A DNA stretch of 64,000 nt from Shimia litoralis (GTDB lineage: Bacteria > Pseudomonadota > Alphaproteobacteria > Rhodobacterales > Rhodobacteraceae): NCBI RefSeq assembly GCF_005518135.1, contig NZ_SULI01000002.1:241927-305926 (forward strand), given 5' to 3'. Of the stretch, positions 53,934 to 64,000 are shown in pieces; within the stretch, counting starts at the first letter, position 1; each line of letters opens with the position of its first letter. The position numbers and the translations under genes were made by a program. Under the pieces are notes generated by a model. It saw only the letters and a program-made list of their open reading frames with translations, had not been told where the DNA came from and made no database searches.

Positions 53934-55330
53934 CCCCAGAAGAAAAGCTGCTGCGCGCCATCTTTGGTGAAAAAGCATCTGACGTACGGGATACTTCCCT
54001 GCGCGTGAAGCCGGGTGATTTCGGAACGATCGTTGAAGTGCGTGTCTTTAACCGCCATGGCGTGGAAAAAGACGAACGTGCGCTTCAAATCGAGCGTGAA
54101 GAAGTCGAACGTCTGGCACGTGACCGTGATGATGAAATGGCGATTTTGGATCGTAACATCTATGCGCGTTTGCGTGGCGTGGTTGCGGGGAAAACTGCGG
54201 TCAAGGGCCCTAAAGGCGTGAAGCCGAATGCGCCTATCACAGACGAACTGCTGGATGTTGTTTTGACACGTGGCCAATGGTGGCAGCTTGCTCTCGAAGA
54301 CGAGAAAGACGCGCAAATCGTTGAAGCTCTGAACGAGCAATACGAAATTCAAAAGCGTGCTCTTGATCACCGCTTTGAGGACAAAGTCGAAAAAGTCCGT
54401 CGTGGCGACGATCTGCCTCCGGGTGTGATGAAGATGGTCAAAGTCTTTATCGCTGTGAAGCGTAAGCTTCAGCCAGGTGATAAAATGGCCGGTCGTCACG
54501 GGAACAAAGGTGTTATTTCCAAGGTTGTACCGATGGAAGACATGCCGTTCCTTGCCGATGGTACGCCAGTTGACTTCTGTTTGAACCCACTTGGTGTTCC
54601 GTCGCGTATGAACGTTGGTCAGATTTTGGAAACACATATGGGTTGGGCCGCACGTGGTCTGGGTCTGAATGTGGACGAAGCTCTGCAAGAGTACCGTCGT
54701 TCTGGTGATCTGACGCCTGTTCGCGAAGCGATGCACTTGGCCTATGGCGATGATGTCTATGAAGAAGGCATTGCCGGCATGGACGAAGCAAAGCTTGTCG
54801 AAGCTGCGGGCAACGTGACCAGCGGTGTTCCAATTGCAACGCCAGTCTTTGACGGTGCGAAAGAAGCAGACGTCAATGACGCGCTGACACGCGCCGGATT
54901 TGATACGTCAGGTCAGTCGGTTCTGTTTGACGGTCGTACCGGTGAACAGTTCAGCCGCAAAGTTACAGTCGGTATGAAGTACTTGCTGAAACTGCATCAC
55001 CTTGTGGATGACAAAATCCACGCGCGTTCGACAGGTCCGTACTCGCTTGTGACTCAGCAACCGCTGGGTGGTAAAGCACAGTTCGGTGGCCAGCGCTTTG
55101 GTGAGATGGAAGTCTGGGCACTGGAAGCATATGGCGCGGCATACACGCTGCAAGAAATGCTGACAGTGAAATCGGATGACGTGGCTGGACGGACGAAAGT
55201 CTATGAAAGCATCGTCAAAGGCGAGGACAACTTCGAAGCCGGCGTACCGGAATCGTTTAACGTTCTTGTCAAAGAAGTCCGTGGCCTCGGCCTGAACATG
55301 GAACTCCTGGATGCGGAGGTTGAGGAATAA
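53930..55330 (+). CDS. rpoB: RNA polymerase beta subunit RpoB, C-terminal part (frameshifted)
   Basis: A 466-codon frame that continues RpoB from [20 protein letters not shown]. It includes the active-site lysines in [32 protein letters not shown], and the C-terminal [21 protein letters not shown] that contacts beta prime. As written it begins at ATG 53930, which is an internal Met of the intact protein, and overlaps the first part by ATGA with no ribosome site of its own. Either it is the second half of one gene with a missing base, or a coupled second cistron. Confidence 0.93.
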   Translation: MTPEEKLLRAIFGEKASDVRDTSLRVKPGDFGTIVEVRVFNRHGVEKDERALQIEREEVERLARDRDDEMAILDRNIYARLRGVVAGKTAVKGPKGVKPNAPITDELLDVVLTRGQWWQLALEDEKDAQIVEALNEQYEIQKRALDHRFEDKVEKVRRGDDLPPGVMKMVKVFIAVKRKLQPGDKMAGRHGNKGVISKVVPMEDMPFLADGTPVDFCLNPLGVPSRMNVGQILETHMGWAARGLGLNVDEALQEYRRSGDLTPVREAMHLAYGDDVYEEGIAGMDEAKLVEAAGNVTSGVPIATPVFDGAKEADVNDALTRAGFDTSGQSVLFDGRTGEQFSRKVTVGMKYLLKLHHLVDDKIHARSTGPYSLVTQQPLGGKAQFGGQRFGEMEVWALEAYGAAYTLQEMLTVKSDDVAGRTKVYESIVKGEDNFEAGVPESFNVLVKEVRGLGLNMELLDAEVEE

Positions 55331-55382
55331 GGGCGCAACGCCCTATTCCCACCCCCCTTCCGCGCCAATTTGAGGATTCAAA

Positions 55383-58300
55383 ATGAACCAGGAAATTACA
55401 AACAACCCGTTCAACCCGGTTGCTCCGATCAAAACCTTTGACGAGATCAAAGTCTCTCTGGCATCGCCAGAGCGGATTTTGTCATGGTCGTATGGTGAGA
55501 TCAAAAAACCAGAAACCATCAACTATCGGACGTTCAAGCCCGAGCGCGATGGTCTGTTTTGCGCACGTATCTTTGGCCCAATCAAAGACTATGAATGTCT
55601 GTGCGGCAAATATAAGCGCATGAAATATCGCGGCGTTGTCTGCGAAAAATGTGGTGTTGAAGTTACGCTTCAAAAGGTCCGCCGCGAGCGTATGGGCCAC
55701 ATCGAGCTGGCAGCACCTGTCGCACACATCTGGTTCCTGAAATCGCTTCCGTCGCGTATCGGCCTGATGCTGGACATGACATTGCGTGATCTGGAACGTG
55801 TTCTGTATTTCGAAAACTATGTTGTGATCGAACCCGGTCTGACCGATCTGACCTATGGTCAGATGATGACCGAGGAAGAATACATGGACGCTCAAGATGC
55901 GTTTGGCATGGATGCATTCACCGCCAATATTGGTGCTGAAGCGATCCGCGAAATGCTGGCCGCGATTGATCTTGAAGCCGAAGCAGAACAGCTGCGTGCT
56001 GATCTGGCCGAAGCCACGGGTGAACTGAAGCCCAAGAAGATCATCAAGCGTTTGAAGGTTGTGGAATCGTTCCTCGAGTCGGGTAACCGCCCCGAGTGGA
56101 TGGTGCTGACCGTTATTCCTGTGATCCCGCCAGAACTGCGCCCGCTGGTGCCGCTGGATGGTGGTCGTTTCGCGACGTCGGATCTGAACGATCTGTATCG
56201 CCGTGTGATCAACCGGAATAACCGTCTCAAGCGTCTGATCGAATTGCGTGCTCCTGACATCATCGTTCGGAACGAAAAGCGGATGTTGCAGGAATCTGTG
56301 GATGCATTGTTTGACAACGGCCGTCGTGGCCGTGTGATCACTGGCGCCAACAAGCGTCCGTTGAAATCGCTGTCCGACATGCTGAAAGGTAAGCAAGGCC
56401 GCTTCCGTCAGAACCTTTTGGGTAAGCGCGTCGACTTCTCGGGACGTTCGGTCATTGTGACCGGTCCCGAATTGAAGCTGCACCAGTGTGGTTTGCCGAA
56501 AAAGATGGCGCTCGAGCTGTTCAAGCCGTTCATCTATTCACGTCTGGAAGCCAAAGGTCTGTCTTCTACGGTGAAGCAAGCCAAAAAATTGGTTGAAAAA
56601 GAGCGTCCCGAAGTTTGGGATATCTTGGACGAGGTGATCCGCGAACACCCAGTCATGCTGAACCGTGCGCCGACGTTGCACCGTTTGGGCATTCAGGCGT
56701 TCGAACCCACCTTGATCGAAGGTAAGGCAATTCAGCTTCACCCGCTGGTTTGTTCGGCCTTTAACGCCGACTTTGATGGCGACCAAATGGCTGTGCACGT
56801 TCCTCTGAGCCTTGAGGCCCAGTTGGAAGCGCGCGTTCTGATGATGTCGACCAACAACGTTCTGTCGCCGGCCAACGGCGCACCAATCATTGTTCCTTCG
56901 CAGGACATGATTTTGGGTCTGTACTATACGACCATTGAACGTGAAGGCATGAAGGGTGAAGGCATGGTCTTCTCCTCGATCGAAGAAGTGCAATACGCGC
57001 TGGATTCTGGATTGTGCCATTTGCACGCCAAGATCACGGCCCGCATTCCTCAGATCGATGAAGAAGGCAACGAGGTCTTCATTCGTGTCGAAACCACGCC
57101 GGGTCGTGTGCGTTTGGGATCTTTGCTGCCGCAAAATGCCAAGGCACCTTTTGAGCTGGTGAACAGACTTCTACGTAAGAAAGAAGTTCAGCAAATCATT
57201 GACACCGTCTATCGCTACTGTGGTCAGAAAGAGTCTGTGATCTTCTGTGACCAGATCATGACCATGGGTTTCCGTGAAGCGTTCAAGGCGGGCATTTCGT
57301 TCGGCAAGGACGATATGGTTGTGCCTGATACAAAATGGCCGATCGTTGACGAAACGCGCGGCTTGGTGAAAGACTTTGAACAACAGTACATGGACGGCCT
57401 GATTACTCAGGGTGAAAAGTACAACAAAGTTGTAGATGCATGGTCAAAGTGTAACGACAAAGTCACCGATGCGATGATGAACACCATTTCGGATGTTGCT
57501 CGTGACGATAACGGTGCTGAATCAGAGCCGAACTCGGTTTACATGATGGCCCACTCTGGTGCGCGTGGCTCGGTCACTCAGATGAAACAGCTTGGCGGTA
57601 TGCGTGGTCTGATGGCCAAACCGAACGGCGACATCATCGAGACACCGATTATCTCGAACTTTAAGGAAGGTCTGACCGTTCTCGAGTACTTCAACTCGAC
57701 CCACGGTGCCCGTAAGGGTCTTTCGGATACAGCTTTGAAGACAGCGAACTCGGGGTATCTGACACGTCGTCTTGTGGACGTTGCACAAGATTGCATCGTG
57801 CGCATGAAAGATTGTGGAACCGAAAATGCGATCACCGCAGAAGCGGCCGTGAATGATGGTGAAGTTGTTGCAACTTTGGCTGAACGCGTGCTGGGTCGTG
57901 TGGCGGCAGATGACGTTCTGCGTCCGGGTACGGATGAGATCATCGTTGCGCAAGGCACATTGATTGACGAACGTATGGCCGATGCAATCGGCGACGCGGG
58001 CGTGCCTTCAATGCGCATCCGGTCACCTTTGACATGTGACGCAGAAGAAGGTGTCTGTACGCAATGTTACGGTCGTGACCTTGCACGTGGTACAGTCGTC
58101 AATATCGGCGAAGCCGTTGGTATTATTGCTGCACAGTCGATCGGTGAGCCGGGCACACAGCTGACAATGCGGACGTTCCACATTGGTGGCGTTGCACAAG
58201 GTGGCCAACAGTCGTTCCAAGAAGCTTCGCAAGAAGGCAAAATCGTGTTTGAAAACCCACAGACTTTGGAGAACGCCAATGGCGAAACCATGGTCATGGG

Positions 58301-59624
58301 CCGGAACATGAAAATGACCATTCTGGACGAAAATGGTGAAGAGCGTACCAGCCACAAGTTGGGCTACGGGTCCAAACTGTTTGTCAAAGAAGGGCAAATG
58401 ATCGCCCGTGGCGACAAGCTGTTTGAATGGGATCCTTACACTCTGCCTATTCTTGCAGAAAAAGCGGGTACTGCGAAATACGTGGATCTGGTCAGCGGTA
58501 TCGCCGTACGCGACGAAACCGATGATGCAACAGGTATGACCCAGAAAATCGTGATCGACTGGCGCGCTGCTCCTAAAGGCAACGAACTTAAGCCCGAGAT
58601 CATTCTGGTCGATGCCGACGGCGAGCCAGTGCGCAATGATGCTGGCAACCCAGTGCATTACCCAATGTCTGTGGATGCGATCCTTTCGGTTGAAGAAGGC
58701 CAAGAGATCAAAGCCGGTGACATTATCGCACGTATCCCGCGCGAAGGCACAAAGACCAAAGACATTACCGGTGGTTTGCCACGGGTTGCGGAACTCTTTG
58801 AGGCACGTCGCCCTAAAGATCACGCGATCATTGCGGAAATCGATGGCTATGTCCGGTATGGTCGCGACTATAAGAACAAGCGTCGTATCTCGATCGAACC
58901 AGCTGACGAGAGCATGGAAGCTGTCGAATATATGGTACCTAAGGGGAAGCACATTCCTGTTCAGGAAGGTGATTTTGTCCAGAAGGGTGACTATATCATG
59001 GACGGTAACCCGGCACCGCACGACATCCTCGCGATTATGGGTGTTGAAGCGTTGGCGGACTACATGATCGACGAAGTTCAGGACGTTTATCGTCTGCAAG
59101 GCGTGAAGATCAACGATAAGCATATCGAAGTGATCGTGCGTCAGATGCTGCAGAAATGGGAAATCCAAGACTCTGGCGAGACGACATTGCTCAAAGGCGA
59201 GCATGTGGACAAACAAGAGTTCGATCAAGCCAATGAAAAGGCTTTGAAAGAAGGTCGTCGTCCCGCACAGGGCGAGCCGATCCTCTTGGGGATCACCAAA
59301 GCATCGCTGCAAACGCGCTCGTTCATCTCGGCCGCATCGTTCCAGGAAACCACCCGCGTTCTGACCGAAGCGTCAGTTCAGGGCAAAAAGGACAAACTGG
59401 TCGGTCTGAAAGAGAACGTCATTGTAGGTCGTTTGATCCCAGCGGGCACTGGCGGGGCCACACAACGTGTGCGCCGCATCGCCAATGACCGTGACAATGT
59501 TGTTCTTGAAGCGCGCCGTGAAGAGGCCGAAGCCGCGGCAGCCTTGGCTGCTCCGACGGAAGAGTTCTCCGCGGATAGCGTGTTCGACTCAGGATTGGTG
59601 GACACACCCGAGAGCCGCGACTAA
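55383..59624 (+). CDS. rpoC: RNA polymerase beta' subunit RpoC
   Basis: A 1413-residue beta prime subunit. Zinc ribbon [20 protein letters not shown] lies near residues 70-90, the catalytic [12 protein letters not shown] near 460-471 (three Asp bind the active Mg), the trigger-loop region around [10 protein letters not shown] (near 925), and a second zinc site ([11 protein letters not shown]). TTGAGGATT precedes the ATG. It starts 52 bases after the rpoB stop and ends the rif operon, followed by a strong terminator. No frame disruption is seen. Confidence 0.98.
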   Translation: MNQEITNNPFNPVAPIKTFDEIKVSLASPERILSWSYGEIKKPETINYRTFKPERDGLFCARIFGPIKDYECLCGKYKRMKYRGVVCEKCGVEVTLQKVRRERMGHIELAAPVAHIWFLKSLPSRIGLMLDMTLRDLERVLYFENYVVIEPGLTDLTYGQMMTEEEYMDAQDAFGMDAFTANIGAEAIREMLAAIDLEAEAEQLRADLAEATGELKPKKIIKRLKVVESFLESGNRPEWMVLTVIPVIPPELRPLVPLDGGRFATSDLNDLYRRVINRNNRLKRLIELRAPDIIVRNEKRMLQESVDALFDNGRRGRVITGANKRPLKSLSDMLKGKQGRFRQNLLGKRVDFSGRSVIVTGPELKLHQCGLPKKMALELFKPFIYSRLEAKGLSSTVKQAKKLVEKERPEVWDILDEVIREHPVMLNRAPTLHRLGIQAFEPTLIEGKAIQLHPLVCSAFNADFDGDQMAVHVPLSLEAQLEARVLMMSTNNVLSPANGAPIIVPSQDMILGLYYTTIEREGMKGEGMVFSSIEEVQYALDSGLCHLHAKITARIPQIDEEGNEVFIRVETTPGRVRLGSLLPQNAKAPFELVNRLLRKKEVQQIIDTVYRYCGQKESVIFCDQIMTMGFREAFKAGISFGKDDMVVPDTKWPIVDETRGLVKDFEQQYMDGLITQGEKYNKVVDAWSKCNDKVTDAMMNTISDVARDDNGAESEPNSVYMMAHSGARGSVTQMKQLGGMRGLMAKPNGDIIETPIISNFKEGLTVLEYFNSTHGARKGLSDTALKTANSGYLTRRLVDVAQDCIVRMKDCGTENAITAEAAVNDGEVVATLAERVLGRVAADDVLRPGTDEIIVAQGTLIDERMADAIGDAGVPSMRIRSPLTCDAEEGVCTQCYGRDLARGTVVNIGEAVGIIAAQSIGEPGTQLTMRTFHIGGVAQGGQQSFQEASQEGKIVFENPQTLENANGETMVMGRNMKMTILDENGEERTSHKLGYGSKLFVKEGQMIARGDKLFEWDPYTLPILAEKAGTAKYVDLVSGIAVRDETDDATGMTQKIVIDWRAAPKGNELKPEIILVDADGEPVRNDAGNPVHYPMSVDAILSVEEGQEIKAGDIIARIPREGTKTKDITGGLPRVAELFEARRPKDHAIIAEIDGYVRYGRDYKNKRRISIEPADESMEAVEYMVPKGKHIPVQEGDFVQKGDYIMDGNPAPHDILAIMGVEALADYMIDEVQDVYRLQGVKINDKHIEVIVRQMLQKWEIQDSGETTLLKGEHVDKQEFDQANEKALKEGRRPAQGEPILLGITKASLQTRSFISAASFQETTRVLTEASVQGKKDKLVGLKENVIVGRLIPAGTGGATQRVRRIANDRDNVVLEARREEAEAAAALAAPTEEFSADSVFDSGLVDTPESRD

Positions 59625-59646
59625 GCTCTAAGCTCAGAAAGAACGA

Positions 59647-59684
59647 ACAAAGCCCTCAGCGTTTGCTGGGGGCTTTGTTGTTTC
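59647..59684 (+). terminator. Terminator after rpoC
   Basis: ACAAAGCCCTCAGC, loop GTTT, GCTGGGGGCTTTGT: a 14-bp stem with one G-U pair, followed by TGTTTC. It starts 22 bases after the rpoC stop and separates the rif operon from the inverted gene and the str operon. Confidence 0.92.
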
Positions 59685-59732
59685 TGGTGATACCGATACG
59701 CGCCCGAATAACAATTAGGGGGGGCTTCGCGG

Positions 59733-60554
59733 TTAGTCGGAAAACACCCGCCGAACGTGGTCGCTGCAAATATTGTATGTCTGTCGAAAGAGGGCATCCT
59801 GTTCGGATGACAGTGACACCAGATCAACCTTTCGCACACGCCCCGTCTGACGAGAGTCGTTAAAATCATTGTGGCCGCGAATGAACATGTCTTCGCCTGT
59901 AAAGCTCACGACCGGCATGAAACGCGCCAGTTTGGAGTGTCCGAAATTCATGATCGTGTTTGCCGCCGACGGTTTCGATGACATGGCCAGTCCTGCCGTC
60001 CAAAGCGGTTCAACTGTTGGACTGGCGTCGATGCCGGTCTTGGACGGGCGCGCGATCCAACCCTGATTGAAATCAATCGCGACGTGTTTGTTCTTGCGCA
60101 AAAGAGGCCTGCAATCTTGTGCGGCCTCGCGCAAGCGTTCGATGAAGGTCACAGATACGGCGTCATCATCATCCATGCGAAATTGAAAACAGGGCAATTT
60201 TCGATCGTCGCGCACCGAATTGATCGCCTGTTTCATGACAGCGCGATGCGGACCCGGGGCATGGGCCTGGACCACCGCCTGCGGAATGTCGCGAAGCAAA
60301 TCCATCAATCTGTCATGGTAAACAGTGGGAAAGTCATCGCCAATCACGACCAAAAAGGTGAAATCACCGTCGGTTTGCGCACGTAAGGGGGGCAGGGTGA
60401 ACGTTTCAAACGTCGCGAAACGCTCTTCAATGCGATCCCGGGCATAGAGAAAGGCCGACCTGTCACTTGGCGTGTCGTGTTCGACCTGAAATCCACCAAG
60501 AGCGGGATACGAAAACCGGCAGAGGCCGATCACCTGCATGTCGCGGCTGTCCAT
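59733..60554 (-). CDS. Putative rhamnosyltransferase-like glycosyltransferase
   Basis: A 273-residue protein of the 'putative rhamnosyl transferase' family common in Rhodobacteraceae. Its parts are [20 protein letters not shown] at the start, [15 protein letters not shown], and [19 protein letters not shown], in which DDDD is the metal/nucleotide-sugar site of a GT-A fold. ATG 60554 ([10 protein letters not shown]) is chosen because similarity begins there; the frame extends upstream to 60680 across the rpsL promoter. It lies inverted between rpoC and rpsL, which are usually adjacent. Its acceptor is unknown. Confidence 0.82.
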   Translation of the reverse strand: MDSRDMQVIGLCRFSYPALGGFQVEHDTPSDRSAFLYARDRIEERFATFETFTLPPLRAQTDGDFTFLVVIGDDFPTVYHDRLMDLLRDIPQAVVQAHAPGPHRAVMKQAINSVRDDRKLPCFQFRMDDDDAVSVTFIERLREAAQDCRPLLRKNKHVAIDFNQGWIARPSKTGIDASPTVEPLWTAGLAMSSKPSAANTIMNFGHSKLARFMPVVSFTGEDMFIRGHNDFNDSRQTGRVRKVDLVSLSSEQDALFRQTYNICSDHVRRVFSD

Positions 60555-60885
60555 TGTAGTTTTCTCGCCTCGCAAATACAAAATCAGCATGTCATCAAGG
60601 CGCGCCAAGGGCAACCGGCAGGTGCTGTTGACAAGCACAGCGACTCCCCATATACGCGCGTCATCCGGCATTGGGATCATACCCTTTCGTCGATATCATT
60701 ACTGTAGTGGTCAAGACCCAGGCACCTTATTTCGCCTCGGCCCTCTGGTAACCCACCGCGTCGTTCACCTCGGAATGGGAACGATTGCGGTTTTTGCGCT
60801 TGCGGAAACGCAAAGTGTGAAAAAATTTAGCGCTTATGGCTACGGCTGTAGGCAGAACGTGTCTAGGAAGCGGGAAAGAGACCCA
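60555..60885. other. rpsL upstream/leader region
   Basis: A 331-base gap. It contains the rpsL promoter (listed separately) and a leader of about 220 bases. TTGCG/CGCAA arms near 60794-60820 can form a small stem. I see no gene or terminator in it. Confidence 0.45.
60628..60656 (+). promoter_or_regulatory. Promoter of the rpsL-rpsG-fusA-tuf operon
   Basis: A full-consensus TTGACA at 60628-60633, a 17-base spacer, then TATACG at 60651-60656 (four of six). Transcription would start near 60663, giving a long leader before rpsL. Confidence 0.65.
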
Positions 60886-61257
60886 ATGCCAACGATTCAA
60901 CAGCTGATCCGCAAACCGCGCCAGCCAAAAATTAAGCGTTCGAAGTCGCAACACCTCGAGCAGTGCCCGCAAAAGCGCGGCGTTTGCACACGTGTGTATA
61001 CAACGACTCCGAAAAAACCGAACTCTGCGATGCGTAAAGTTGCGAAGGTTCGCCTCACCAACGGTTTCGAAGTTATTTCGTACATCCCAGGTGAAAGCCA
61101 CAACCTGCAAGAGCACTCGGTTGTTCTGATCCGCGGCGGTCGTGTAAAAGACCTTCCGGGTGTCCGTTATCACATCCTGCGTGGTGTGTTGGATACCCAA
61201 GGCGTCAAAGATCGTAAACAACGTCGTTCGAAATACGGCGCCAAGCGTCCTAAGTAA
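60886..61257 (+). CDS. rpsL: 30S ribosomal protein S12
   Basis: A 123-residue S12, a decoding-centre protein. [12 protein letters not shown] is the family start, [13 protein letters not shown] holds the lysine whose change gives streptomycin resistance (here the sensitive Lys), and [15 protein letters not shown] contains the second resistance site in wild-type form. It opens the str operon. Confidence 0.98.
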   Translation: MPTIQQLIRKPRQPKIKRSKSQHLEQCPQKRGVCTRVYTTTPKKPNSAMRKVAKVRLTNGFEVISYIPGESHNLQEHSVVLIRGGRVKDLPGVRYHILRGVLDTQGVKDRKQRRSKYGAKRPK

Positions 61258-61266
61258 GAGGAATAA

Positions 61267-61740
<474 letters not shown>

Positions 61741-61761
61741 TCCCATAAAGGCATTTGACCA

Positions 61762-63879
61762 ATGGCACGTGACTATACACTGAACCATTACCGTAACTTT
61801 GGTATCATGGCGCACATCGATGCAGGTAAAACCACCTGTTCCGAGCGCATCCTGTACTATACCGGCAAATCCCACAACATCGGTGAGGTGCACGATGGTG
61901 CAGCCACCATGGACTGGATGGAGCAGGAGCAGGAACGCGGTATCACCATTACTTCGGCAGCGACGACCACTTTCTGGGAACGCACCGAAGATGGCGAAAC
62001 AGCTGATACACCCAAGCACCGCTTGAACATCATCGACACCCCTGGCCACGTTGACTTCACCATTGAAGTTGAACGTTCGCTTGCGGTTCTCGATGGTGCT
62101 GTTTGTGTTCTTGACGCCAACGCTGGTGTTGAGCCCCAAACAGAAACCGTTTGGCGCCAAGCTGACCGCTACAAAGTTCCACGTATGGTTTTTGTCAACA
62201 AGATGGACAAAATCGGCGCGGACTTCTTTAACTGCGTTCACATGATCGAAGATCGCACCGGTGCGGTTGCTATTCCGGTTGGTGTTCCAATCGGCGCAGA
62301 AACCGAGCTGGAAGGTCTTGTTGATCTTGTGACCATGGAAGAATGGCTGTGGCAGGGTGAAGACCTTGGTGCGTCATGGATCAAAGCACCGATCCGTGAA
62401 AGCCTGCAAGACATGGCCAACGAATGGCGTGGCAAGCTTGTTGAAGCGGCTGTCGAAATGGACGACGACGCGATGGAAGCATATCTGGAAGGCGAAGAGC
62501 CTGACGTTGCGACCCTGCGTAAACTGCTGCGTAAAGGTACACTGGAAATGGCATTTGTGCCGGTTCTGGGTGGCTCTGCGTTCAAAAACAAAGGTGTTCA
62601 GCCTCTGTTGAATGCTGTGATCGACTATCTGCCCAGCCCGCTGGACGTTGTGGATTACATGGGTTTCAAACCTGGTGACGAAGAAGAAGTTCGTGACATC
62701 GCACGTCGTGCAGATGATGACATGGCGTTCTCTGGTCTTGCGTTCAAAATCATGAACGACCCCTTTGTTGGCTCGCTGACCTTCACACGTATCTACTCTG
62801 GTACGCTGACCAAAGGTGACACACTGCTGAACTCGACCAAAGGTCGTAAAGAGCGTGTTGGCCGGATGATGATGATGCACTCGAACAACCGTGAAGAGAT
62901 CACGGAAGCGTTCGCGGGCGATATTATTGCTTTGGCTGGTCTGAAAGACACCACAACCGGTGACACGCTTTGCGCCGTTGCTGAACCTGTGGTTCTGGAA
63001 ACAATGACCTTCCCCGATCCCGTGATCGAGATTGCCGTTGAGCCAAAAACCAAAGCTGACCAAGAGAAAATGTCTCAAGGTTTGGCCCGTTTGGCTGCTG
63101 AAGACCCCTCCTTCCGTGTGGAAACTGACCTCGAGAGCGGCCAGACCATCATGAAAGGCATGGGCGAACTTCACCTCGACATTCTGGTGGATCGTCTGAA
63201 GCGCGAATTCAAAGTGGAAGCAAACATCGGTGCGCCGCAGGTTGCTTATCGCGAGACCATTGGTCACGAAGTCGAGCACTCTTACACCCACAAGAAACAG
63301 TCGGGTGGTTCGGGTCAGTTCGGTGAAGTTAAAATGGTCATTTCGCCGACAGAGCCTGGCGAAGGCTATAGCTTCGAAAGCCGCATCGTTGGTGGATCTA
63401 TTCCAAAAGAATACATCCCGGGTGTAGAAAAAGGCATCAAATCGGTTATGGACAGCGGCCCTCTGGCTGGCTTCCCCGTGATCGACTTCAAAGTTGCCTT
63501 GATCGACGGTAAGTTCCACGATGTTGACTCCAGCGTTCTGGCCTTCGAAATCGCTGCACGTATGTGCATGCGTGAAGGTATGCGTAAAGCTGGCGCCAAA
63601 ATGCTCGAGCCGATCATGAAAGTCGAAGTGATTACACCAGAAGAATACACTGGTGGCATCATCGGCGATCTGACATCGCGTCGCGGGCAGGTGCAAGGTC
63701 AAGACAACCGCGGTAACGCGATTGCCGTAGACTGTTTTGTGCCTCTGGCGAACATGTTTGGCTACATCAACACGCTGCGTTCCATGTCTTCGGGCCGCGC
63801 GAACTTCTCGATGCAGTTCGATCACTACGAAGCTGTTCCGCAGAACATCTCGGACGAAATTCAGGCAAAATTTGCCTAA
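61762..63879 (+). CDS. fusA: Elongation factor G
   Basis: A 705-residue EF-G, the translocation GTPase. G1 AHIDAGKTT near residue 17, G3 DTPGHVDF and G4 [10 protein letters not shown] are intact; domain IV has [21 protein letters not shown] lies about ten bases upstream of the ATG. The last codons lie in the palindrome AGGCAAAATTTGCCT. It is the third gene of the str operon. Confidence 0.98.
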   Translation: MARDYTLNHYRNFGIMAHIDAGKTTCSERILYYTGKSHNIGEVHDGAATMDWMEQEQERGITITSAATTTFWERTEDGETADTPKHRLNIIDTPGHVDFTIEVERSLAVLDGAVCVLDANAGVEPQTETVWRQADRYKVPRMVFVNKMDKIGADFFNCVHMIEDRTGAVAIPVGVPIGAETELEGLVDLVTMEEWLWQGEDLGASWIKAPIRESLQDMANEWRGKLVEAAVEMDDDAMEAYLEGEEPDVATLRKLLRKGTLEMAFVPVLGGSAFKNKGVQPLLNAVIDYLPSPLDVVDYMGFKPGDEEEVRDIARRADDDMAFSGLAFKIMNDPFVGSLTFTRIYSGTLTKGDTLLNSTKGRKERVGRMMMMHSNNREEITEAFAGDIIALAGLKDTTTGDTLCAVAEPVVLETMTFPDPVIEIAVEPKTKADQEKMSQGLARLAAEDPSFRVETDLESGQTIMKGMGELHLDILVDRLKREFKVEANIGAPQVAYRETIGHEVEHSYTHKKQSGGSGQFGEVKMVISPTEPGEGYSFESRIVGGSIPKEYIPGVEKGIKSVMDSGPLAGFPVIDFKVALIDGKFHDVDSSVLAFEIAARMCMREGMRKAGAKMLEPIMKVEVITPEEYTGGIIGDLTSRRGQVQGQDNRGNAIAVDCFVPLANMFGYINTLRSMSSGRANFSMQFDHYEAVPQNISDEIQAKFA

Positions 63880-63887
63880 GCGAAATT

Positions 63888-63911
63888 GGGGAAGCAAAGG
63901 TTTGCTTCCCC
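63888..63911 (+). promoter_or_regulatory. fusA-tuf intercistronic hairpin
   Basis: GGGGAAGCAAA, a two-base GG gap and TTTGCTTCCCC: a perfect inverted repeat of 11-bp arms, with effective pairing of about 10 bp once the loop is allowed. No T-tract follows, so it is more likely a processing or stability element than a terminator. Confidence 0.55.
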
Positions 63912-63933
63912 TCCAGTTATCAAGGAGGCCATC

Positions 63934-64000
63934 ATGGCTAAGGAAAAGTTTGAACGCAGCAAACCGCACTGCAACATCGGTACCATCGGTCACGTTGACC
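63934..64000 (+). CDS. tuf: Elongation factor Tu, N-terminal fragment
   Basis: The first 22 codons, [20 protein letters not shown] plus two, are the unmistakable start of EF-Tu, including the beginning of the G1 region. AAGGAGG lies just upstream of the ATG. The gene runs off the window end. Confidence 0.97.
   Translation, partial: MAKEKFERSKPHCNIGTIGHVD

Noticed and set aside
60555..60680. An upstream extension of the rhamnosyltransferase-like gene
   Set aside because: It runs across the rpsL promoter and has no family similarity before [10 protein letters not shown].

Overview
The window is a contiguous piece of an alphaproteobacterial chromosome, most likely from the family Rhodobacteraceae (roseobacter clade), with moderate G+C. 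The evidence is protein-level: a MutL with its own endonuclease motifs (no MutH type), a long RpoB with the alphaproteobacterial insertion, a BamF-type lipoprotein, an ALDH16-type double aldehyde dehydrogenase and a type II sulfide:quinone oxidoreductase fusion. Gene order (rsmB, heparinase-like, purH, lspA, bamF, M16 pair) also fits that family. I see no CRISPR array, insertion sequence, prophage or rRNA gene.

Layout. 1-7.7 kb: end of rsmB, a frameshifted heparinase II/III-like gene, purH, lspA, a BamF/DUF3035 lipoprotein and a catalytic/non-catalytic pair of M16 peptidases. 7.7-11.1 kb (minus): deoC and an ALDH16-like aldehyde dehydrogenase, a likely deoxynucleoside-sugar catabolic pair. 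11.2-15.2 kb: a SitABCD/TroABCD-type Mn/Zn importer behind a perfect Fur-family palindrome and a good sigma-70 promoter. 15.2-19.2 kb (minus): a sulfide-response module (DUF2892 membrane protein, DUF442-SQR fusion, SulP anion transporter), whose two transcription units each carry an ATTC-N8-GAAT box of the BigR/SqrR type. 19.4-29.9 kb: mutL-rmuC, a DUF3775 gene, two saccharopine-dehydrogenase-like genes (minus), polA, a hydroxypyruvate-isomerase-like gene and a DUF1285 gene. 30-36.7 kb: a tightly overlapping MoxR-DUF58-DUF4159-membrane protein operon. 36.8-43.3 kb: gpmI, an EnvC-like protein, ctpA, rppH, and DUF4105 and DUF374 genes on the minus strand.

43.4-64 kb is the tRNA-Trp/secE/nusG/rplKA/rplJL/rpoBC/rpsLG/fusA/tuf supercluster. 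It is interrupted three times by non-ribosomal genes: LysE plus two unrecognised genes between tRNA-Trp and secE; a methyltransferase plus DUF616 glycosyltransferase between rplA and rplJ; and an inverted rhamnosyltransferase-like gene between rpoC and rpsL. Terminators after rplA and rpoC, an L10-type leader and an rpsL promoter show that the cluster is cut into separate transcription units around these insertions.

Two single-base indels stand out. rpoB lacks one G near 53918, giving two overlapping open frames. The heparinase-like gene has eight A's at 1988-1995 where seven would restore the conserved C-terminus. Because rpoB is essential, consensus error is the first explanation for both, but the rpoB break creates an ATGA overlap and should be checked in reads. 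The most system-like content is the sulfide module with its repeated operator, in which the SQR domain appears to lack its second redox cysteine.
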